DNA of 64,000 bases from Streptomyces sp. ALI-76-A. GTDB lineage: Bacteria; Actinomycetota; Actinomycetes; Streptomycetales; Streptomycetaceae. Shown here in pieces: positions 18,006 through 26,346 of the stretch (positions within the stretch are counted from its first letter, which is position 1; the number at the start of each line of letters is the position of its first letter). The position numbers were made by a program, and so were the translations under genes. The stretch spans positions 868,001 through 932,000 of the forward strand of contig NZ_JASVWB010000004.1 in assembly GCF_030287445.1 (NCBI RefSeq). Direction: 5' to 3'. The notes below the pieces were generated by a model, which worked only from the letters and a program-made list of their open reading frames with translations, was not told the DNA's origin and ran no database searches.

Positions 18006-18289
18006 GGCGTATGGGCGGTCGGCGTTCGCCTGTTGAGTTCGGCGGGGCCTTGGTTCGCGTCTTGTGGTGTGCGGGGCGGCTGTATGCCTCGCCGGCGGCG
18101 AGGACGCGTCCCACGTCGTGCCGAGTGGCTGGGCGTCGGTTCGTCGAGCCGAGCGGTCGACCGGGGCCGGTCCGGGACCGTTTCGGTGCACCGGCCGGGG
18201 AGCCGGTCTTCACACGCAGGTCTCTGAACCCCCTGCGGACCCGGGCGGGCACGGCGAGTCCCCGCGATCGTCGAACGGAGCCGGGACAC

Positions 18290-18750
18290 CCCGGCCCCCG
18301 CCCGTACCCTCGTGGGCGGCTACCCGGGAGAGACCACCGACCTCCGCGCCACGCTCCTCGACCGGCTGCCGCTCGCCGTCGGGCTCGTCCTCGGGTCGAC
18401 GTACGTGATCCTCTTCCTGATGACCGGCAGCGTGCTGCTGCCCGCGAAGGCGACCGTGCTCGACCTGCTGAGCCTGTCCGTGATGTTCGGCTGCCTGGCG
18501 TGGGTCTTCCAGGACGGACACCTCTCCGGGCCCCGGCTTTCACCCCGACCGGCTCTATCGAGCCCAGCGTCCCGGTGCTGATGTTCTGCGTCGCGTACGG
18601 ACTGTCGATGGACTACGAGGTCTTCGTGCTGGCCCACATCAAGGAGGAGCACGACCGCTTCGGCGACACCGAGCGCGCGGTCGGCGAGGGCGTCCGCCGC
18701 ACCGCCCCCCTCATTGTCGCCCGTGCCGGGGGCGAGGTCGGCGAACTCCG
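18290..18750 (+). pseudogene. MMPL-family transporter fragment
   Basis: The frame from about 18310 encodes one MMPL/RND-type membrane segment region (LAVGLVLGSTYVILFLM, then LDLLSLSVMFGCLAWVFQDG). After a frame change near 18535 the hallmark loop VLMFCVAYGLSMDYEVF and AHIKEEHDRFGDTERAV follow, matching the conserved GLSMDYE motif of MMPL lipid and metabolite exporters. The N-terminal half and the end are absent. It is a decayed remnant joined to the truncated reductase by about 280 bp of unassignable sequence. Confidence 0.65.
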
Positions 18751-19121
18751 CCGGATCGGCAGGCCGGTTACGCCACTTCCGGGTCGGTGCAGGCCGGGAA
18801 CGCCGTGGTCACCAGTCGGTGCGATCCTTGGCCCTTGGAGAGACACCAAGTCATCAAGGAGAGTACGGCGTTGCACGCCACCGGCTTGAGGACATCGGCC
18901 CGGCTGAGGACTCGACGTACTTGGGGCTGAACAGCGGCTGAAGCCGGCTGCGCTCAGGGCGCGGAGGTGTCCGCGCCCGGGTCCACTCCGGTGACAACGG
19001 CAGGACGGCCGCGCCGACCGTTCGTCGATCACCGACCGGGTGGCTGTGCTGAGGGCTACAACCCTTGTGCGGGGTGAGGAGTCTTGGGGGTGAGGGTGCA
19101 GCCTGACCTGGGGGTCTCCGC
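18751..19121. other. Spacer before the FG-GAP gene
   Basis: No gene is supported on either strand. The last hundred bases should contain the promoter of the following secreted-protein gene; I see no clear operator or long hairpin. Confidence 0.35.
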
Positions 19122-20516
19122 GTGTTGTATATGAGTTCGTCCGCCCGTTGGGCCATTCCGTTGATGGCGGGTCTCCTCGCGTTGGGCACGGTCCCGGCGG
19201 GACTGGTGGACGGCGCGCAGGCCTTGACCCGGGTCCCTGTCCGGGACGACTTCAACGGTGACGGGTACGCCGACCTCGTCATCGGTGCCCCGGGGGCCAC
19301 CGTCGGCGGGCAGAGCAAGGCGGGATACGTGGCGGTGACGTACGGCGGACCGCACGGGCTGTCCAGCAGCCGACGGACCGTCATCAGCCGCAGCGCCAAC
19401 GGCATTCCGGGCAGCCCGGTCAAGGGTCAGGGCTTCGGCACTCAGGTCTCCAAGGGTGACCTGAACGGGGACGGGTACGCGGATCTGGTCGGGGTCGCGA
19501 CCCGGACGGGTGACGCGGTGGCCGTGTGGGGCGGGCCGCGGGGCCTGTCCGGCGGTGGGGTGTCCCTCCCCGCCTCCCGCACGGTGACCGGCGACTTCGA
19601 CGGCGACGGTCGCCTCGACCTCGTCCTGTTCCGCACCGGTGACTCGCCGGGTGACGACCCGCTCGGCACCACCGCCGTGGTGTGGACCGGACCGGTCGGC
19701 CGCACCGGCACGCCGGCCCGCGCGGGCGCCCTGGCTCCCGGCCGTCTCCCGTACCTCGACGTCAAGGACGGCACCACCGGGGACGTGAACGGAGACGGCC
19801 GCGACGAGCTCGCGCTCGGCGTCTACTGCGGGGACGGCAGCTACTGCACGGACTTCTACACCGGGTCCGCCGCGGGCCTGACACACCGACGCGACACCCT
19901 CCCCAACGGGGACGGCGGCGTCGCCCTGGGGGACTTCGACGGCGACGGCCACGACGACGTGGCTGTCGGCTCGGCCACCGACTCGACGGTCACCGTCGCC
20001 TACGGCTCGGCCTCCGGGGTGGGTCCCCGCGGCGCGTGGAAGTCGTACACCCAGAACACCCCGGGTGTGCCCGGGGCGAAGGAGGACAACGACCGCTTCG
20101 GCGCGGCTCTGTCCGCCGGCGACATCACCGGCGACGGCATCGACGACCTCGCGGTCGGCGTCCCCGGCAAGGAACTCGGCTACGACGACGGCGCGGGCAC
20201 CGTCGTCACACTGCCCGGCAACCGTGCCGGGCTGACGGGTCGGGGCGCTCGGGTCTTCACCCAGGACACGGCCGGCGTCCCGGGCGCGTCCGAGCCGGGC
20301 GACGTCTTCGGCGCGCAGGTCGCACTCCTCGACATCAACGGCAACCGGTACGCCGACCTGGCCGCGGCGGCTCCGGGCGAGGACGCCGGGAACGGGGCGG
20401 TCTGGATACTGCGAGGCCGGCCGACGGGCATCGTGACCGATGCCGCCACCGCCATCGGCCCGAAAGCGATCGGCGCGCCCTACGCCAAGGCGGCGTTCGG
20501 CCGACAGCTGAGGTGA
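19122..20516 (+). CDS. Secreted FG-GAP / integrin-alpha-like beta-propeller protein
   Basis: A 464-residue protein with a signal peptide (residues about 8-33, ending AGLVDGAQA) and then seven repeats carrying the Ca-binding DxNxDGxxD loop: DDFNGDGYADL, GDLNGDGYADL, GDFDGDGRLDL, GDVNGDGRDEL, GDFDGDGHDDV, GDITGDGIDDL and a degenerate last copy LDINGNRYADL. FG-GAP motifs follow each loop, as in integrin-alpha seven-bladed propellers. Such proteins are abundant in Streptomyces and are exported surface or extracellular proteins of unknown ligand. The GTG at 19122 and ATG at 19131 are both possible starts. No cell-wall anchor is visible. Confidence 0.85.
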   Translation: MLYMSSSARWAIPLMAGLLALGTVPAGLVDGAQALTRVPVRDDFNGDGYADLVIGAPGATVGGQSKAGYVAVTYGGPHGLSSSRRTVISRSANGIPGSPVKGQGFGTQVSKGDLNGDGYADLVGVATRTGDAVAVWGGPRGLSGGGVSLPASRTVTGDFDGDGRLDLVLFRTGDSPGDDPLGTTAVVWTGPVGRTGTPARAGALAPGRLPYLDVKDGTTGDVNGDGRDELALGVYCGDGSYCTDFYTGSAAGLTHRRDTLPNGDGGVALGDFDGDGHDDVAVGSATDSTVTVAYGSASGVGPRGAWKSYTQNTPGVPGAKEDNDRFGAALSAGDITGDGIDDLAVGVPGKELGYDDGAGTVVTLPGNRAGLTGRGARVFTQDTAGVPGASEPGDVFGAQVALLDINGNRYADLAAAAPGEDAGNGAVWILRGRPTGIVTDAATAIGPKAIGAPYAKAAFGRQLR

Positions 20517-20929
20517 CCGCGGCCGGATCACCGATCAGGTCCCCGCACGCCGCTCCGACAGACGGCCACTTTGCGTCACCCGGACCAGTCCTACGGCGAC
20601 GGCCGGGCGGGAGCTCGTTCGCGGTCATGGTGATGCTCAAAGGGAGGCAGACACCAGCACAGCCACGCGACGAACGACATTGGTCCGCCGACCACGCCGC
20701 CCCGTGGCCCCACCGGCCGTCCCGAGCCGACGCGCGCCGTCGGCGCCGGGACGACCGCTCACCCTTCCGACCCCGACCCGACCTGGCGCGGGGGCGCAAC
20801 TGGAGGGCCCGTTCGGTCGTCTCCCAGGGGCAGGCCGGACGAGCGTGCCCTTCACGGCGAGCATGCATTCCCGTTCCCGTCACGGTTGAACGCCTTGTGG
20901 ACCGGCAGGCCACCAGAGGGAGGACCTCG
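20517..20929. other. Spacer after the FG-GAP gene
   Basis: No gene is supported. Both strands carry only Arg/Pro/Ser-rich frames of no family character. Confidence 0.35.
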
Positions 20930-21076
20930 GTGTTCACCGCAGTCGTCGCAGTACTCGGCACCCTCGCCGGCTCGCTTCTGACCGAGGTCCTCCAGTGCTA
21001 CAGCCTGCGGGCCGCCCGTCGTGGCGAGGCCGCGTCTGCCTGCCGCACCGAGGGGTTGAGATTCCGCCTCTCATGA
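20930..21076 (+). pseudogene. Truncated membrane-anchored hypothetical protein
   Basis: A GTG start with a GAGGGAGG ribosome site opens a frame whose first residues, VFTAVVAVLGTLAGSLLTEVLQ, form the single N-terminal helix of a common Streptomyces family of helix-anchored coiled-coil proteins. Similarity fades after 35 residues and the frame stops at 48. Short coding-like pieces in other frames continue to about 21270. I read it as a decayed copy; the intact family is usually 150-200 residues. Confidence 0.45.
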
Positions 21077-21275
21077 CGCCTGTCGGGCTCATGACCGGTC
21101 ACCCGTCAGCACCTGCACGTGAGGCAGTGAGCCTGCTGTGTCCCAGCCTGCCACGAAGAACTGGACACCTTCCGTCAGCTCCACGCTGACGGGCACGGAA
21201 GACCGCACGCCACCTTCGCAGGAGCGCTCCCGCGCTGACCACCGCGACGTGGCTTCATGTCCAACGGACGCGAGA

Positions 21276-21383
21276 TCAGGCCCGCCGCTGCCGGCAGGCC
21301 TTCACGGACTCGATACAGACCCACACGCCCATGGTGAGAACGCCGACCAGTACGAGCAAGCCGACAAGGAAAGGGACGATCAT
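21276..21383 (-). CDS. Single-helix 35-residue membrane peptide
   Basis: A short frame starting MIVPFLVGLLVLVGVL encodes one transmembrane helix and a basic tail ending KACRQRRA. Codon choice fits the genome and the helix-plus-basic-tail architecture (N-out, C-in by the positive-inside rule) is typical of genuine small membrane proteins. The ribosome site is weak (GGCGGC). No partner gene is evident and function is unknown. Confidence 0.42.
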   Translation of the reverse strand: MIVPFLVGLLVLVGVLTMGVWVCIESVKACRQRRA

Positions 21384-21436
21384 GCCGCCAGCATGACAGA
21401 CGATCACCCCTCGACCTCCAGTGCCCCTACTCCCAG

Positions 21437-21482
21437 ACTGCGGCCGGGCGGGGCCGGGCGGGGCCGGGCGGGGCCGGGCCGG
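21437..21482. repeat. GGGCGGGGCC tandem repeat
   Basis: Four to five head-to-tail copies of a ten-base GC-only unit, GGGCGGGGCC, the last one imperfect. It is a simple low-complexity tract between remnants; the G-runs on one strand could form a quadruplex. Confidence 0.75.
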
Positions 21483-21521
21483 GCCGCGGTCAGGTCGCGG
21501 TCAGGTCGCCGCGGTGGGTGG

Positions 21522-21760
21522 TCAGCCGCCCAGGCCCAGGATGCCGACCCTCAGATCGTTGAGGTTGTCGCATTGCAGCAGGTTGGCATTGGAGGGGAGG
21601 CCGACCAGGGCCGGGCCGGCGGAGGCAGCTGACTGTGCGGTGTGGCAGGCGTCGGGCATGCCGGCGCCGCCGCGTTGGTTGAGGGGGCTGCGGGTGGGGA
21701 GGCCGGCTTGCTTCGCTGCGGCCCGTTCCAGAAGCAATACCGACGTATGGGTGAGGAGGG
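21522..21760 (-). pseudogene. Possible remnant of a small secreted protein
   Basis: The last 45 codons before the stop at 21522 read as a small hydrophobic protein with two cysteines (DACHTAQSAASAGPALVG, then LPSNANLLQCDNLNDLRVG). It resembles the mature part of short exported Streptomyces proteins. The upstream part is Arg-rich and has no signal peptide in frame, so the gene appears to have lost its start. Identity is unknown. Confidence 0.3.
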
Positions 21761-21894
21761 ACGGCCGCCTGGCAGACCCGGACAGCCGCCCCTTCGCTGA
21801 GCTGTGCGTGCCCGCTGTCCGTGGTGTCAGGCGAGGACGTCGCTGGAGTCGTCGGCCAGGGCGATACGAACGGTGAAGCCGCCGGTTCGAGCGC

Positions 21895-22390
21895 CTACGG
21901 ATACCACGGGACGCTCCACCTGACTCGCCGCTCCAGGTTGTCGACGGGCCGCCATACGGGCTGCGGGGCCGTCTTGGAGCAGGTCGGTTCAACGGTGTGG
22001 CGAGGACGGGTGCCTCGTGCCGGAATCCGGACGGCGCCATGCCACGGGCGGTTGCGTGCAGGGCTTGGATGCGGGTGTCGATGCCGGCCGGGCCTGTGCC
22101 GTCCAGGACGAACAGTAACCGGGGAAAGAGTGGGGAGTGCCGGCGCCATTCTTCCTGCGGCGGCTCCTGGCCGAAGGCGGGTCGGCGTCGCCCTGGGGGA
22201 GGGGTGGGGAGGTAGGTGTGGAGGCGGGCGTAGGCGCCGATTTTGGCGGCGAGGCGTTCGGGGCCCATGGTGGCCCGGTCGACCTCGACGAGCAGGTCGA
22301 CGAGGACTGGGTGAGCGATATCAGCCTCGGTGTACACGGTCCGGGCGTGGTCCGGCCGGGGCCTGGGGCGAGCCCGACCGGACCTGCCTC
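21895..22390 (-). pseudogene. Replication-relaxation family protein, C-terminal remnant (copy 1)
   Basis: A minus-strand frame encodes a well-conserved stretch: VLVDLLVEVDRATMGPERLA, then KIGAYARLHTY, EEWRRHSPLFPRLLFVLDGT and GFRHEAPVLATPL. Another frame then gives the final PVWRPVDNLERRVRW. This is the C-terminal catalytic-like half of the actinobacterial replication-relaxation family, usually found on plasmids and integrative conjugative elements. The N-terminal DNA-binding half is missing and at least one frameshift is present. Confidence 0.6.
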
Positions 22391-22423
22391 TGACCCCATG
22401 CCTTGCCGCCGACGGGAGTCGCC

Positions 22424-22615
22424 TCAAGCCTCCTCCAGGGCGTCGCCGAACTCGAGCAGTAGTCGGCCATGGTGGCTGTGAGCCAGTTGGTGTCCGACTG
22501 CCAGCACCAACGCGACCGGCCATTTGACGATCTCCAGGGTGACCAGTACGCCCAGGCCCGCGAGGAAAGCGAGCTGGTCGGGCGGGGGCAGTTGGAGGCG
22601 TACGCCGAAAAACAT
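22424..22615 (-). CDS. Small hypothetical membrane protein
   Basis: A 63-residue protein, MFFGVRLQLPPPDQLAFLAG at the start, with two hydrophobic helices (about residues 15-30 and 32-48) and an HSHHGRLLLEFGDALEEA tail. The same type of short protein is commonly found directly before replication-relaxation genes, which fits the remnant immediately downstream here. It may be a surviving piece of the same mobile-element locus. Confidence 0.5.
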   Translation of the reverse strand: MFFGVRLQLPPPDQLAFLAGLGVLVTLEIVKWPVALVLAVGHQLAHSHHGRLLLEFGDALEEA

Positions 22616-22733
22616 CCAGATCCACGGCGGTCTGCGCAAGCCTATGCTCGGCTGCCACACGGGCATTCTGCGTGTCGTCCACGTCCGAAGCATCGGGCTG
22701 AGCAAGGCGGACGTCCTTCGTGCACTTCGTCTG

Positions 22734-23150
22734 TCATCGACCCACTTCCCACGTGTAGTCGAACCAGATCCGATGCGTTCCATCAGCCTCGACGGCCATT
22801 CCTCCAGCACCGGAGATCCCGGTCAGCTCTCCCGTACCGCTCGTTGGCACGATGGTGAAGAACTCCGCTGTGCGATCACTGCCGAAGGTCGTCGCCGAGT
22901 GCACGAAGTTGAAGGCGCCGGCCTGGCCACACAGCGAGCCTTCGAACGACTCCATGGCCACATAGGTGCCCACGCCGGTCGTCTGGTCGAACGCCGCGGT
23001 GAACAGGGTCGCCGAGCGACCGGCAACCTCACCCTCGAAGTGCTTCTCCATCGTTGCGACACCCACCGGAAGCCCAGTGGACACAGCCGGTTCCGGCTTC
23101 AGTTCGGTCGGGACGAAGGCTTTGACAGTGAACGTTCCTGTAGCTCTCAT
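22734..23150 (-). CDS. DUF3224 domain protein
   Basis: A 138-residue soluble beta-barrel protein of the DUF3224 family. Diagnostic parts are MRATGTFTVKAF at the N-terminus, MEKHFEGEVAG, the QTTGVGTYVAMESFEGSL core and the closing GTHRIWFDYTWE strand. Members are small actinobacterial proteins of unknown role with a lipocalin-like or AOC-barrel-like fold. The start at 23150 is where similarity begins; upstream codons are not conserved in character. It appears intact. Confidence 0.82.
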   Translation of the reverse strand: MRATGTFTVKAFVPTELKPEPAVSTGLPVGVATMEKHFEGEVAGRSATLFTAAFDQTTGVGTYVAMESFEGSLCGQAGAFNFVHSATTFGSDRTAEFFTIVPTSGTGELTGISGAGGMAVEADGTHRIWFDYTWEVGR

Positions 23151-23480
23151 GGAACGACCGTATCGGTGCGGTCTGACACCGCACTCCCTCTGGGATCCTC
23201 GCGCAATGCACGCCACAGCGTCCCGGCGAAGCTGGGCCCGGACTGCGCGAGCCGATTGGGTCTCCGGCGGGTCGTTGCCTGACCCGGTCGGCGACTCCGC
23301 TGCCGTACGGTTGCGGGCCGCTGCTCAGCTGCGCGCCCGGCTGTAGAGGCACAGGGGGCACGGAACCTGCTTCTCGAAAGTCAGCAGCGCTGTGACCTGC
23401 TGTGGCCGGGATTGTGGTGGGGGTCCTGGCGGCCGTGGCCGGGTCTGCGGAACGCTCCCTGCGCAGGAGCGGTCGGGCGC

Positions 23481-23640
23481 CTACGAGTGCCGTGGGGTGG
23501 CCCAGTCGACTCTCTGGTCCGGGTCGTGGACGGGGCGCCATACGGGCGCTGCGGGCCCGCTGTGGAGGAGGTCGGCCAGCGGCGCGGCGAGGACGGTGAC
23601 GTCCCGCTGGAAGCCGACCCGCGTCGCTTTCGACGTCTGT
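23481..23640 (-). pseudogene. Replication-relaxation family protein, C-terminal remnant (copy 2)
   Basis: About 53 codons read TRVGFQRDVTVLAAPLADLL followed by GPAAPVWRPVHDPDQRVDW and a stop at 23481. This is the extreme C-terminus of the same family as the remnant at 21895-22390, but the two copies differ considerably at DNA level, so they are separate, independently decayed genes and not a recent duplication. Confidence 0.55.
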
Positions 23641-23685
23641 TGGGTTCAGTCGGCCCCGCCGCCGCAGGACCGTCGCCGGTGGGGG

Positions 23686-24021
23686 TCACGCCGGGCCCGG
23701 CAGGTCCATGAGCGCGAGTGTGGCCGGGTCGACCACGGCGGTGATCTCGGTGATGCGGCCGTCGGCGACAGTGAAGGCCAGGAGAGAAAGCGGGGTGCCG
23801 GCCTCACTCCAGGCGATGACGCCGGGGCGGCCGTTGACAGTCGCCGCATGTCCTCGTGCCGCACTGCCGGCCACCCGCGCGCGGGTGGCGACTTCGGTGG
23901 CACCGAGCGTGACGAACGTGCCGTTCGGGGAGTGGACGGTGAACTTCACTTCGGGGTGGAGAACCCGCAGCAGCTGCTCGAACCGGCCGTCGCGGGCCGC
24001 AGTCAGGAAGGCTTGGACCAC
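23686..24021 (-). pseudogene. SnoaL-like tail of an ECF (SigJ-type) sigma factor
   Basis: The 111-residue frame matches the C-terminal SnoaL-like domain of ECF41/SigJ-type sigma factors: VVQAFLTAARDGRFEQLLRV, LHPEV, the GATEVATRARVAG helix, GRPGVIAWSEAGTPLSLLAF, and the typical end ITAVVDPATLALMDLPGP. The sigma-2 and sigma-4 domains that should precede it are missing, so it cannot work as a sigma factor. The apparent start is an internal GTG. It could also be expressed as a free SnoaL-like domain, but decay is likelier. Confidence 0.65.
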
Positions 24022-24127
24022 CGTCGAATAGGTTGTCCCGGAAGGTGAAGGCCGCCCCAGTGTCCGGCGAACGCCATCCGTACGATCAAGTTCGACGACT
24101 CGTTCGACTGTGACAGCGAGGGGCGTA

Positions 24128-24460
24128 ATGCCGGAGATCGTTCAATGGCTCATGGACTGGCATGCCGCACAAGAACACGAACTCCGCTCTCGCGGGATCA
24201 GCACCACGGTGAATCAGCCAGCCCCTGGGGCAACGACCAGAGGGCGTCCGAAGGCAGCGGCCGTGAGCCTCACTCTGGAGTCAGACGAGCGTCTGGGGAA
24301 GCTGTTCGTCTGGGAATCGGGAAGCGCCTCACTGCTCTTCATCGACTCCCAGACCGAGTACACCTGGCAAGACCAGCAGGTGATCACCTCGGAGGACGTC
24401 ATGCCCCGGATCCTGGCTCCGCTCATGCAACTTGTCGAGGGAACTGCTGTACAGGGTTGA
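24128..24460 (+). CDS. TriTu-like immunity protein (tentative)
   Basis: A 110-residue acidic protein: MPEIVQWLMDWHAAQEHELR, then the strand AVSLTLESDERLGKLFVWES and the segment SASLLFIDSQTE before a final helix. The order helix, SLTLES..RLG.L.VWESG, acidic helix resembles the TriTu family of predicted polymorphic-toxin immunity proteins. The start follows an AGGGG site; a GTG at 24110 is also in frame. The next intact gene on the same strand is a SUKH-type immunity gene, which supports an immunity role. No toxin gene is next to it. Confidence 0.55.
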   Translation: MPEIVQWLMDWHAAQEHELRSRGISTTVNQPAPGATTRGRPKAAAVSLTLESDERLGKLFVWESGSASLLFIDSQTEYTWQDQQVITSEDVMPRILAPLMQLVEGTAVQG

Positions 24461-24595
24461 AGAACAAGCTCAGTGCCTGTGGCAGGACTCATGATCTGTA
24501 ACGCTGCGTTGCGGTAAGACGCCGTTTCCTGGGCTGAGCGGGGAGCGAAGAGCTGATATCTGCTGCCGCTTGGTGTCTCGGCCAGGGAACCGGTC

Positions 24596-25228
24596 ATGAT
24601 GTCTCACATGAATGTCAACGATTCCTGGCAGTGCATCGAGCGCTGGTTGCACGAGAACGCTTCCGCGAGTTATGCCTCGTTGCCACATCCGGCGCACGAA
24701 CTCACTGTTGAGGCAGCAGAGGATTCATGCGGGCTCGTCTTTCCCAGAGACCTGGTGATCTCGTTACGTCGGCATGACGGCTCGGGAGCCTTCGTCCTGC
24801 CGGGCAACTATGTGCTGTTCACTGTGAACGAGATCGTGACAATGTATGCCGAGTGTTGTGCGGCGGAGCCGGGTGTTCCAGAGGAATCACGCTACTGGCG
24901 TTCGGTTTGGCTGCCCATTGCAGGCAACGGCGCTGGTAACTATCTATTCCTTGACATGACCCAAGGGCTGGGTCGAGGACGTGTTGGCACACACTGGCAC
25001 GGTGACGGTGGCGAGCTGGGCTCCGAGCCCTACTTCGCCTCGCTCTCGGCCTTGCTGGATGAAGCAGCGAGGGGACTCTCCGACGGTGCCGCAGAGGACT
25101 GGATCACCTACCTTCCCAAGGTGGACGACGACAATTTTCTGGTCTGGGAGGATCCAGATGCTCAGATGGATGAAACCGTCGTGACGTGGAACATGAGCGA
25201 CTTCCAGCGCAGACCCGACGGTCTGTGA
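24596..25228 (+). CDS. SMI1/KNR4 (SUKH) family immunity-like protein
   Basis: A 210-residue acidic protein with SUKH features: IERWLHENASASYASLPHPA, EDSCGLVFPRDLVISLRRHDG (the GL.FP.DL......HDG hallmark), a YRYW-like WRSVWLPIAGNGAGNYLFLD strand and HWHGDGGELGSEPYFAS. SUKH proteins neutralise nuclease toxins of contact-dependent systems, or regulate wall synthesis in fungi. A TTA codon at 24764-24766 would make translation depend on bldA tRNA. Two ATGs at the front are possible starts, plus MNVNDSW at 24608. Confidence 0.78.
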   Translation: MMSHMNVNDSWQCIERWLHENASASYASLPHPAHELTVEAAEDSCGLVFPRDLVISLRRHDGSGAFVLPGNYVLFTVNEIVTMYAECCAAEPGVPEESRYWRSVWLPIAGNGAGNYLFLDMTQGLGRGRVGTHWHGDGGELGSEPYFASLSALLDEAARGLSDGAAEDWITYLPKVDDDNFLVWEDPDAQMDETVVTWNMSDFQRRPDGL

Positions 25229-25429
25229 CGGCAATCGGTCCCATGTGTACAGTTTCGCCCGGCCGGGAGTTCTGCGGCGTGGGATATGGAGGTGAAGCGT
25301 TCGGTGCGCAGGCGAGTGGCCTCGCGCGGGGCGCCGTCCTCATCCACGCGCTGGCGGGGCCGATGGGACCTGCTGTGGCGAGGTGGATTACGGTCGTTCA
25401 TAGTGTGTGGGGCCTGACCACGTTCCAGT
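25229..25429. other. Short spacer, no gene
   Basis: Nothing recognisable. It may contain the promoter for the following short frame. Confidence 0.3.
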
Positions 25430-25618
25430 ATGAGCGTTGTAGATTTTCTGTTCACCATGCAGAAGAACTCGGAGAGCCTCGGCGAACTGCTGCGGTTGAT
25501 ACGGCGGCCGTCGCCCCCGCGCGAGGTATTGGCCTGGCTCGAGCACCGGATCGACGTGGATGCCGCGTGGGTGGGGCGCGGGTTGGCGGTGCAGGCCGCA
25601 ACGGCCCCGCGAACATGA
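25430..25618 (+). pseudogene. N-terminal fragment of a PucR-like regulator (tentative)
   Basis: Sixty-two residues, beginning MSVVDFLFTMQKNSESLGEL and continuing RRPSPPREVLAWLEHRIDVD and AAWVGRGLAVQA. This resembles the N-terminal sensor start of PucR-type helix-turn-helix regulators, where a leading helix is followed by a GAF-like domain. It ends after 62 codons without a DNA-binding domain, so it is a fragment at best. Confidence 0.35.
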
Positions 25619-26346
25619 GTGAACGACCTCTCTGGCAGAACCTTCCGGCCGGCGGCCGGACCATCAGGTAGGACGTTAGAAGCAGCCGCGCTCGCTGTAC
25701 CACGGTGCACGCTGACCACATTCGTCCGTCAGCTGTGCACGATGCCCAAGTGCCGGGGACTGCCGGTGGGACGTCGCGGCCGACGGTCCATGACCGTGGG
25801 TCCCCCGCCCCCTCGGTGCCGGCGACGCGTTCGGAGTCGCGGCAGCTGGCCCGCGCCCGGGGAGCCGTCCAGGCCGCGTGACCGGGCGCCTCGGTCGACC
25901 GCGAGCACGAGGTTGCGCCAAGGGTTGCGCCTATCGGTGCGCTGGATGTTGCGCCATTGCCTCCAGCGGGTTCTTGCCTGGCCCTCCGATGGTGGGCGGC
26001 ATCGCCGAGCTGACCAGCCTGCCGGTCGCGCTCGACGCTGTCGCGGTGCTCGTGTCGTTGATCGGCCCGTTGACTTGGCGCGGGTACTTCCCGGCGCGGG
26101 GAGGTGTCGTCGGCCGAGGAGGCGGCGGTGACCCCAGCCCGGGGCAGCGTGATGCGGCGCACGACGGGCTGAGCCCGCCGCCACGGTTGTGCGGCAAGGC
26201 CCAGGCATGCAAGATCACTCCACGACCTCTGCCCGCGGCGCCCGGAGGCGGACCGGTCGCGCCGGCGGAGTGTGGCGCGTGCCGGACGACTGCCTCGCCG
26301 GGCGGAGTTGTTCGCGGGCGGGCACCGTGCCGGGCCGAACCCGTCG
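25619..26346. other. Noncoding or fully decayed stretch
   Basis: Several long frames exist on both strands but all are Arg/Pro/Gly-rich and mirror each other; none shows a family motif, a ribosome site or consistent codon bias. One hydrophobic plus-strand segment (IAELTSLPVALDAVAVLVSL near 26000) is isolated. I assign no gene. Confidence 0.4.

Noticed and set aside
21437..21482. Direct repeats considered as a CRISPR-like array
   Set aside because: Units are ten bases of G and C without spacers; it is a simple tandem repeat and no cas genes are present.
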